Part shown: one piece after another, positions 57,629-64,000 of the stretch
How the letters are laid out: each line of letters starts with the position of its first letter
How positions within the stretch are numbered: the first letter of the stretch is position 1
Source of the DNA: Sphingomonas sp. IC-11
Lineage (GTDB): Bacteria > Pseudomonadota > Alphaproteobacteria > Sphingomonadales > Sphingomonadaceae
Assembly: GCF_021043365.1 (NCBI RefSeq)
Contig: NZ_JAJNDU010000005.1
Span: forward strand, 1-64,000
Direction of reading: 5' to 3'
DNA length: 64,000 nucleotides
Notes under the pieces: model-generated
The model's database searches: none
Told to the model about the DNA's origin: nothing
What the model saw: only the letters and a program-made list of their open reading frames with translations
Program-made: the position numbers and the translations under genes

Positions 57629-60260
57629 CGGTTGTCTCCTCTGCGATGAGGCGCGCGAGCGCGGGGCGGCACGAGCCGCAATTGGTACCGGCGCCGATCG
57701 CTGCGCCGATTGCGACGACATCGGCGAGGTGCTGGTCCCGGATGGCGGCGAGGATCGTGCGCAGGCCAAGATCGAAGCAGGTGCAGATGATCGGTCCTCT
57801 ATCGGCCGAGACGCCCGGCGCGCGGCCGGCGAGCAGGGTAGGCGCGGCCTGCGGTTCGGCTAGCTGTGCGATCAGCCAGTCGCGTCCAGGCACTTCGCCG
57901 CTTTCCGTGAGCAACAATGCGGCGATGAGCCTTCCGTTCGCCAGGACCGCCACCCGCCGGGTGCCGCGCGCGGCGTCCACTGCCTCGATCCGCTCGCCGC
58001 CCGGCAGGATCGCGTCAAGTGCCGCGGGATCACCGTCACCGGCAAGTTCAAACAGGCTGCCTGCCGGTACCGTGACGCGGGTCGCCCACAGGCAATCAGG
58101 CGACCGCTTCGGTTCGTCGGCGAACAACGCGAAGCCGCGCCAGCGCGTGGCGATCGGCGCGATCACCGCCGGCGTCGCCTTGAAGCCTGGCTGGCCGGAG
58201 ATCGCATCGGCCAGCGGCCGCGGCAGCAGTCCAGTACGCCCGCCACTCGACGTGCGATCGGTCCAGTGGATCGGCACGAACAACTCGCCCGGCCGCTGCC
58301 CAGTGGTGATGCTCACGCGATAGATGCTGTCGCCCTGTGGGGTGGCCACCCGCGCCAGCCCGCCGTCTGCGATGCCGAGACGCTTGGCGTCGTCCGGATG
58401 CACTTCCACCAGCGGCTCCGCCCGATGCCGCGCCAGCTTGGGAGCCAGGCCGGTGCGCGTCATTGTGTGCCAGTGATCGCGATAACGGCCGGTGTTGAGC
58501 GTCATCGGCCAGTGCGTCAGCGGTGGGGCGAGCGGTTTCTGCGCCACGGGCACCAGCCGCGCGCGCCCGTCCGGGGTCGGGAAGCGCCCATCGGTGAACG
58601 GCGTCCCGCCCCAGCGGAACGGCGCCATCTCGTCATAGCCGGCATTGCCGCCGCCGCCTTGTCCCGGCAGCGCGAACAGGCGTGTGCCGTTGTTCTGGTA
58701 ATTGGCCAGCCGGACATGCTCGCGCCAGATATCGGCGGGACGATCATAGGCGAAGGCGGACTTCCACCCCATCCGCCGGGCCACTTCCTTGATGATCCAC
58801 CAGTCGGGCTTGGCCTCGCCCGGCAGCGGGAACAAAGCGCGCTGGCGGCTGATCATCCGCTCCGAATTGGTGACCGTCCCGTCCTTCTCGCCCCAGGCGG
58901 CGGCGGGCAGGCGAACATGCGCGAACGCGCCCGTGTCGGTATCCGCCATCACGTCCGACACGACGACGAAGGGGCAAGCCGCTAGCGCCTCGCGCACGCG
59001 CCCGGCGTCTGGCATCGACACCGCCGGGTTGGTCGCCATGATCCACAGCGCCTTGATCCGCCCCTCGCCGACGGCGCGAAAGAGGTCCACGGCCTTTAAC
59101 CCCGGCTTCTCCGCGATCGGCGGGGAGCTCCAGAAGCGCTGCACCAGCATGCGGTTCTCGGGCGCGAAGTCCATGTGCGCGGCCAGCGTGGTCGCGAGCC
59201 CGCCAACCTCGCGCCCGCCCATCGCATTGGGCTGGCCCGTGATCGAGAAGGGCGCCGCCCCGGGCTTGCCGATTCGCCCCGTCGCAAGGTGGAGGTTGAG
59301 GATCGCATTCACCTGGTCAGTGCCTGCCAGCGACTGGTTGATCCCCTGACTGAACAGGGTGACGGTGCGCGGATTGGCGGCGAACAATTCGTAAAAGCGC
59401 TTGAGGTCCGCGGCGGGAACGTCGCAGGTGCGTGCGACCGACCAGAGATCATGACCGTCCGACACGGCCTCCCAGAAGCCCTCGGGTGCGGCGACGTGGT
59501 CCGTGAGGAAGCGCGCGTCAAACACCCCCGCGTCCCGGCACCAGGCAAGCGCGCCGTTCATCAGCGCTACATCGGTGCCTGGGCGAAGGGCGAGATGAAG
59601 GTCGGCTTCTTCCGCGGTCTCGGTGCGGCGCGGGTCGATCACCACCAGCTTGGCGCCGGCCTCGCAGCGGGCGCGGATGCGTTGATAAACGATTGGGTGG
59701 CACCAGGCGGTGTTCGACCCGATCAGCACGATGAGGTCCGCGGTATCGATGTCGGCGTAGCTCGCGGGGACCACGTCCTCGCCGAACGCGCGGATATGGC
59801 CGGCGACCGCACTCGACATGCACAGCCGCGAATTGGTGTCGATGTTGGCCGAGCCGATGAAGCCCTTCATCAGCTTGTTGGCGACGTAATAATCCTCGGT
59901 TAGCAGCTGACCGGACACGTAAAAGGCGACGCTGTTCGGTCCGTGCTGTGCGATCGTCTCGCGGAAGCGACGCGCGACGAGGTCGAGCGCCTTGTCCCAT
60001 GTGGCGCTCTTGGCGCCGATCGTCGGGTGTAGCAGGCGGCCTTTCAGCCCCACTGTCTCGCCGAGGTGCGTGCCCTTGGAGCACAGCTTGCCGCGGTTGG
60101 CGGGGTGATCGGGATCACCCTCGATCGTTACCGAGCGCTCGCCGGTGATCGCGGCGCTGAGCCCGCAGCCGACGCCGCAATAGGCGCAGGTGGTGCGGAT
60201 TGCGGGTGGCCCTTTCCCTTCGTGGGCGGGAGTTGAGAAAGGGGCAGTCACGAGCGACAC
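57618..60260 (-). CDS. nasA: Assimilatory nitrate reductase large subunit
   Basis: This 880-residue molybdopterin enzyme reduces nitrate to nitrite in the cytoplasm. The N-terminal 4Fe-4S motif CAYCGVGCGLSAAI...LCSKG has Cys25, Cys28, Cys32, Cys60. Mo-bis-MGD domains follow (YVANKLMKGFIGSANIDTNS, GSNTAWCHPIVYQRIRARCE). A C-terminal BFD-like 2Fe-2S domain is present (IICTCFDLGLRTI, GTNCGSCRPALARLI), which marks the NasA-type with fused electron-transfer domain. Operon neighbours nirBD and cobA complete nitrate-to-ammonia. No nitrate transporter is in the window. Confidence 0.94.
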   Translation of the reverse strand: MSLVTAPFSTPAHEGKGPPAIRTTCAYCGVGCGLSAAITGERSVTIEGDPDHPANRGKLCSKGTHLGETVGLKGRLLHPTIGAKSATWDKALDLVARRFRETIAQHGPNSVAFYVSGQLLTEDYYVANKLMKGFIGSANIDTNSRLCMSSAVAGHIRAFGEDVVPASYADIDTADLIVLIGSNTAWCHPIVYQRIRARCEAGAKLVVIDPRRTETAEEADLHLALRPGTDVALMNGALAWCRDAGVFDARFLTDHVAAPEGFWEAVSDGHDLWSVARTCDVPAADLKRFYELFAANPRTVTLFSQGINQSLAGTDQVNAILNLHLATGRIGKPGAAPFSITGQPNAMGGREVGGLATTLAAHMDFAPENRMLVQRFWSSPPIAEKPGLKAVDLFRAVGEGRIKALWIMATNPAVSMPDAGRVREALAACPFVVVSDVMADTDTGAFAHVRLPAAAWGEKDGTVTNSERMISRQRALFPLPGEAKPDWWIIKEVARRMGWKSAFAYDRPADIWREHVRLANYQNNGTRLFALPGQGGGGNAGYDEMAPFRWGGTPFTDGRFPTPDGRARLVPVAQKPLAPPLTHWPMTLNTGRYRDHWHTMTRTGLAPKLARHRAEPLVEVHPDDAKRLGIADGGLARVATPQGDSIYRVSITTGQRPGELFVPIHWTDRTSSGGRTGLLPRPLADAISGQPGFKATPAVIAPIATRWRGFALFADEPKRSPDCLWATRVTVPAGSLFELAGDGDPAALDAILPGGERIEAVDAARGTRRVAVLANGRLIAALLLTESGEVPGRDWLIAQLAEPQAAPTLLAGRAPGVSADRGPIICTCFDLGLRTILAAIRDQHLADVVAIGAAIGAGTNCGSCRPALARLIAEETTDAA

Positions 60261-60324
60261 CGGACCGGACCGGCCCTCTCGCCGGCCCTCTTCAGGGAAC
60301 GAAGAGGGAGAGTGGACACCACCC

Positions 60325-60663
60325 TCACGCCGCCGCCCGCAACGTGCTCGCGCGGCAGATCAGCACCCGACCGCCCGAGAGCTTCACCGGCACCACCGGC
60401 GTACACCCCTTATCCTCGCCCAGCGCCTCGCCGGTCGCCAGGCTGATCCGCCAATTGTGCAACGGGCACGCTACCGCGCCGCTATGGACGATACCCTGGC
60501 TGAGGCGGCCGTGCTTATGCGGGCAGCGATCAAGCAACGCGAAGACCTTGCCCTCGCCAGTGCGGAACACCGCGATGTCTTGACCCCCGGCGACCTGCAC
60601 GGTGCGGCTGCCGCGCAGCGGGATTTCCTCAACCCAGCCGATATCGAGCCATTCGCCGATCAT
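60325..60663 (-). CDS. nirD: Nitrite reductase small subunit (Rieske-type)
   Basis: This 112-residue NirD is a Rieske fold. Both Rieske motifs are present with ligands: CPH (Cys47, His49) and CPLH (Cys66, His69), so it may bind a 2Fe-2S cluster. Many NirD proteins of this type have lost these residues. It starts at an ATG that overlaps the nirB stop by ATGA. Confidence 0.9.
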   Translation of the reverse strand: MIGEWLDIGWVEEIPLRGSRTVQVAGGQDIAVFRTGEGKVFALLDRCPHKHGRLSQGIVHSGAVACPLHNWRISLATGEALGEDKGCTPVVPVKLSGGRVLICRASTLRAAA

Positions 60664-63152
60664 GCCAATTCCTCCTGCCTCGCCGTGACCGGCTGAAAGC
60701 GCGCCATTGGCGCATGCTGCTCGTGCTCGGCTCCCTTGACGCGCGCCGCCCAGGGGTCGTCCTGCGAGAATTGTTGCGAGAAGAAGAACCGCCGCGCGAG
60801 GTCGGCCCGCGCCTCGGCATCGGGCAGCAGCCGAGACTGGATGTACGGGAGGCCGACGCGCTCAATCCACGGCGCGGTGCGCTCCAGATAACGCGCTTCC
60901 TCGCGGTACAGCTGGATGAAAGCGGCGCACATCTCCATCGCCTCCGCCTCGGTCGCCACCTTGCAGAGCAGATCGGTCGCGCGCACCTTGATACCGCCAT
61001 TGCCGCCGACGTGCAGCTCATAGCCGGAGTCGACGCACACCACGCCGAAGTCCTTGATCGTCGCCTCCGCGCAATTGCGCGGGCAGCCGCTCACCGCGAT
61101 CTTGAACTTGTGCGGCATCCAGCTACCCCAGGTGGCGCGCTCCAGCTTCACGCCCAGCCCGGTTGAATCCTGCGTGCCGAACCGGCACCATTCGCTCCCG
61201 ACACAGGTCTTCACCGTGCGCAGCGACTTGCCATAAGCGTGCCCCGAGACCATCCCGGCGGCGTTGAGGTCGGCCCAAACGGCGGGCAGATCCTCCTTTT
61301 TGATCCCAAAGATGTCGAGCCGCTGACCGCCCGTCACCTTCACCATCGGCGCGTTGAACTTCTCCACCACATCAGCGATCGCGCGCAGCTCACGCGGGTT
61401 CGTCAGGCCACCCCACATGCGCGGCACCACCGAATAGGTGCCGTCCTTCTGGATGTTGGCGTGCATCCGCTCGTTGACGAAACGGCTCTGTTGGTCGTCG
61501 ACATAGTCGCCGGGCAGCGCGCACAGCAGGTAGTAATTGAGCGCCGGCCGGCAGGACGAGCAGCCATCGGGCGTCGACCAGTGCAGCTTCTGCATGACTT
61601 CAGGGATCGACCGCATCCCCTGCGCCACGACCTCGCGGCGCACGTCATCGTGGCCGAAGCTGGTGCACTTGCAGATCGTCTTGGGGCCCGCCTCGACCTC
61701 GCCGCCGAGCGTCAGCGCCAGCAGGCTTTCCACAATGCCGGTGCACGAACCGCAGCTTGCCGAGGCCTTGCACCCCGCGCGCACCGCATCCAGGCTGTGC
61801 GCGCCCTTGCCGATGCAGGCGACCACCTGCCCCTTGGAAACGCCGTTGCAGCCGCAGATTTCCGCATCCTCGGAAAGCGCCGCAACGGCTGCCTTAGGGT
61901 CCGCCTGCCCACCTCCGGAGGCGAAGGCCTGGCCGAAGATCAGCGCGTCGCGGATATCGGCGAGGCTCTCGCCCCGCCGCAGCAGATCGAAATACCAATT
62001 GCCGTCCGCCGTATCGCCGTAGAGCACCGCCCCGACGATCCGATCGTCCTTTACGACCACGCGCTTGTAGATGCCGCGGCTCGCATCACGCAGCACAATA
62101 TCCTCCGCGCCATCGCCACCACCGAAGTCCCCGGCCGAGAAGACGTCGAGTCCTGCAACCTTTAGCTTGGTCGAGGTCGGCGCCGGCTGGTATCCGCGTG
62201 GTGCCTCGACCAACCCATCGGCGAGCGCGCGGCACATGTCCCACAGCGGCGCGACCAGGCCATAGACTTGGCCCTGATGCTCGACGCACTCGCCCACCGC
62301 GAGGATCGCGGGATCGGACGTCACCATATGGTCGTCCACCGTGATCCCGCGGCCCACCTCCAGCCCCGCCTCACGGGCCAGCGCAACCGATGGCCGGATG
62401 CCGACCGCCATTACCACCAGGTCGGCCGGGATCTCGGTCCCGTCCTTCAGGCGCACCGCCTCGACGCGCCCGTCGCCGACGATCTCGGCGGTATCGGCGC
62501 CGGTCAGGATCGTCTGCCCGCGCGCCTCCAGCGCAGTCTTGAGCAGCCACCCGGCGGCTTCGTCGAGCTGTCGCTCCATCAGCGTCGGCATCAGATGAAT
62601 CACCGTCACCTTCATGCCGCGCAGGCTCAAGCCATGCGCCGCCTCCAGCCCCAAGAGGCCACCGCCGATCACTACCGCGTTCCCGCCTTTCGCCGCGGCG
62701 GCGAGCATCGCATCCACGTCGTTCATGTCGCGGAAGCTAATCACGCCCGGCAGGTCGTTGCCTGGCACCGGGATGATGAAGGGATCAGAGCCGGTCGCGA
62801 TCAGCAGCCGGTCGTAATCCAACACGATCCCGCCGCGCGACGTGACGGTCCGCGCCCCCCGATCGATGGCAATCACCGGATCGCCGGACACCAAGGCGAT
62901 GCCGTGATCATCATACCAGGCGCGGCCGTTGATCACGATGTCGTCGAAGGTCTTCTCCCCCGCTAGCACTGGCGAAAGCATGATGCGGTTGTAATTGACC
63001 AAGGGCTCGGCGCCGAAGATCGTCACGCGATATCGCGCCGGATCGCGGGCGAGCAGTTCCTCCACCGCGCGGCATCCCGCCATACCATTGCCAACGACAA
63101 TCAAATGCGGCCGCGTGTCGGTCTCCGCGATGCGGATCGGTTCGTGTTTCAT
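60660..63152 (-). CDS. nirB: Nitrite reductase large subunit
   Basis: This 830-residue NADH nitrite reductase makes ammonium from nitrite. The N-terminal FAD domain (LIVVGNGMAGCRAVEELL) is followed by NADH-binding (NAVVIGGGLLGLEAAHGLSL), two BFD-like 2Fe-2S domains (EICGCNGVSKGQV, TICKCTSFGHDDV) and the siroheme/4Fe-4S domain TCVGSEWCRFGTQDSTG...AVSGCPRNCAEATIKD. The ATG at 63152 shares a base with the porin stop (TGATG). Siroheme comes from the cobA product. Confidence 0.95.
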   Translation of the reverse strand: MKHEPIRIAETDTRPHLIVVGNGMAGCRAVEELLARDPARYRVTIFGAEPLVNYNRIMLSPVLAGEKTFDDIVINGRAWYDDHGIALVSGDPVIAIDRGARTVTSRGGIVLDYDRLLIATGSDPFIIPVPGNDLPGVISFRDMNDVDAMLAAAAKGGNAVVIGGGLLGLEAAHGLSLRGMKVTVIHLMPTLMERQLDEAAGWLLKTALEARGQTILTGADTAEIVGDGRVEAVRLKDGTEIPADLVVMAVGIRPSVALAREAGLEVGRGITVDDHMVTSDPAILAVGECVEHQGQVYGLVAPLWDMCRALADGLVEAPRGYQPAPTSTKLKVAGLDVFSAGDFGGGDGAEDIVLRDASRGIYKRVVVKDDRIVGAVLYGDTADGNWYFDLLRRGESLADIRDALIFGQAFASGGGQADPKAAVAALSEDAEICGCNGVSKGQVVACIGKGAHSLDAVRAGCKASASCGSCTGIVESLLALTLGGEVEAGPKTICKCTSFGHDDVRREVVAQGMRSIPEVMQKLHWSTPDGCSSCRPALNYYLLCALPGDYVDDQQSRFVNERMHANIQKDGTYSVVPRMWGGLTNPRELRAIADVVEKFNAPMVKVTGGQRLDIFGIKKEDLPAVWADLNAAGMVSGHAYGKSLRTVKTCVGSEWCRFGTQDSTGLGVKLERATWGSWMPHKFKIAVSGCPRNCAEATIKDFGVVCVDSGYELHVGGNGGIKVRATDLLCKVATEAEAMEMCAAFIQLYREEARYLERTAPWIERVGLPYIQSRLLPDAEARADLARRFFFSQQFSQDDPWAARVKGAEHEQHAPMARFQPVTARQEELA

Positions 63153-64000
63153 CACAGGGTCCAGTCCAGTTGGAGCCAGAATTTGCTGGTGTCGGTGAAC
63201 AGCCGGTCGGCGTCGTAGGCTGCGTAGCGAAGGCTGGCGGTCGTCCGCCCCAGCTTCGCTTGCGCCAGAAGATCGATCTCCCCGCCATAGCGGCGCACCA
63301 TCCGGTCGCTCTCGAACCGGTGATAGGTCGCGCCCACGCTCACCGCCTGCAGCGCGCCGATCGTCGTCCAGCCCCAGCCGGCGGAAGCGTAGAGATCGCG
63401 CACGCCATCGGGCGGGGTCGTCAGGAACTTGTCGGCCCAGCCCTGGAACTTGAAGGCGGTGGCGAGCGGCGTCTGAAAACTGGTCAGCGCCACGCCGCGA
63501 TCCGCACCAAGGACTTCATATCCGGCCCCCAGCCTCGGCCCGTTCAGGTCCAGCGCCACATCGGCCAGCCAGTAATCCGCGCGATAATCATTGGGGTTGC
63601 GATGCCAGCTCGATTGCCGCGCCCAGCTCGCCTGATAGCTAAGCTTCGCCCTGCCAATCGGCTGCGAGCCGGCAAGCCGCACACCATAGGTCTGACTGGC
63701 GAGGCGATAGCCCTGCACCGCTACCTCGTCCTGATCGACGAGATAGGCAAAGCCGGTCAGCGCCCCGACAGGCGAGGTCCAGGCGAGGTTCGCCAGCACA
63801 TTGCCGCCCGACACCGCCTGCTGCCGTGCGCCCGCACCATCAATCCCCCAGATCGTGCGCACGCTCCAGACGTAGCTGAGGTCGGCCTTCAGCCCGGCGA
63901 GCGGCGTCACCTCAGCGCGCACCGCGTCGAACGTCTGGGCGTTGTTGCGAAAGGCGATGGCGCCGACGAAGCGCTCGTCGTCCAACGCGATCCGCTGGCG
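63152..64000 (-). CDS. Alginate-export-type porin (partial, N-terminus beyond window)
   Basis: The open frame continues past the right edge of the window. The visible 283 residues are beta-barrel-like with alternating aromatic strands (LDDERFVGAIAFRNNAQTF, GLKADLSYVWSVRTIWGIDG, RLASQTYGVRLAGSQPIGRA, TSKFWLQLDWTL at the end). Such alginate-export-family proteins often stand beside nirB in sphingomonads and probably let nitrate or other anions in. It is the first visible gene of the operon on this strand. Confidence 0.75.
   Translation of the reverse strand, partial: RQRIALDDERFVGAIAFRNNAQTFDAVRAEVTPLAGLKADLSYVWSVRTIWGIDGAGARQQAVSGGNVLANLAWTSPVGALTGFAYLVDQDEVAVQGYRLASQTYGVRLAGSQPIGRAKLSYQASWARQSSWHRNPNDYRADYWLADVALDLNGPRLGAGYEVLGADRGVALTSFQTPLATAFKFQGWADKFLTTPPDGVRDLYASAGWGWTTIGALQAVSVGATYHRFESDRMVRRYGGEIDLLAQAKLGRTTASLRYAAYDADRLFTDTSKFWLQLDWTL

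Overview
The window is GC-rich and densely coded. Its gene content points to an alphaproteobacterium of the order Sphingomonadales (Sphingomonas-like). The signs are an ECF sigma factor of the EcfG stress type with matching GGAAC/CGTT promoters, an HWE-type histidine kinase, DUF4142 and DUF4403 proteins, an assimilatory nitrate operon with an alginate-export-type porin, and a large CoA-thioester catabolic cluster. This assignment is inference from gene content; no rRNA or tRNA gene was seen.

Layout. 1-3364 is a gene graveyard: a secreted NUC1-type nuclease with a small overlapping partner, then remnants of a His-Xaa-Ser (Hxs) radical-SAM peptide-modification locus and of a DEAD-box helicase, joined at two deletion scars. 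3512-9908 is a compact defence or conflict island. It holds a toxin-like/Shedu-like pair, a vapBC module fused by overlap to an AbiJ-NTD/Mrr-like nuclease, three 16-bp repeats that look like an insertion-sequence end, a DUF5131/TcmP three-Cys-motif pair, a second vapBC, and a serine recombinase. 10020-17095 has DUF4403, DUF4142 with a near-perfect EcfG promoter, and a drug-efflux operon (emrA-like, emrB-like, outer-membrane channel, marR).

17432-30620 is a catabolic cluster: Nudix, thioesterases, enoyl-CoA hydratase, GntR regulator, nitronate-monooxygenase-like protein, thiolase plus DUF35 protein, paired acyl-CoA dehydrogenases, acyl-CoA synthetase, Baeyer-Villiger monooxygenase and hydrolase. 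Most plus-strand genes overlap or abut. The enzymes fit a route in which a ketone is oxidised to an ester or lactone, hydrolysed, activated to a CoA ester and shortened by dehydrogenation and retro-aldol or thiolytic cleavage; the substrate is unknown. 30734-37153 has an orphan MCE protein, a TetR/UbiB-kinase pair, an EcfG-type sigma factor, and a receiver protein beside a broken HWE kinase.

37472-43976 is a second accessory stretch: an HNH nuclease with a truncated methyltransferase behind it, an orphan three-gene cassette (frameshifted ParB-DNA methyltransferase, DUF5681, terminase large subunit), and a PD-(D/E)XK-like nuclease divergent from an XRE regulator with clear operator repeats. 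45343-55444 is a surface-polysaccharide cluster (GDP-fucose synthesis, glycosyltransferases, acetyltransferases, flippase, polymerase, beta-helix protein). A DUF6285 pseudogene and a 39-residue membrane peptide lead into the minus-strand assimilatory nitrate operon (porin, nirB, nirD, nasA, cobA) that runs to the window end.

The strongest leads for something new are the overlapping two- and three-gene units of the 3.5-9.9 kb island, the decayed Hxs locus beside a nuclease, the methyltransferase/DUF5681/terminase cassette without a phage, and the BVMO-centred catabolic cluster.
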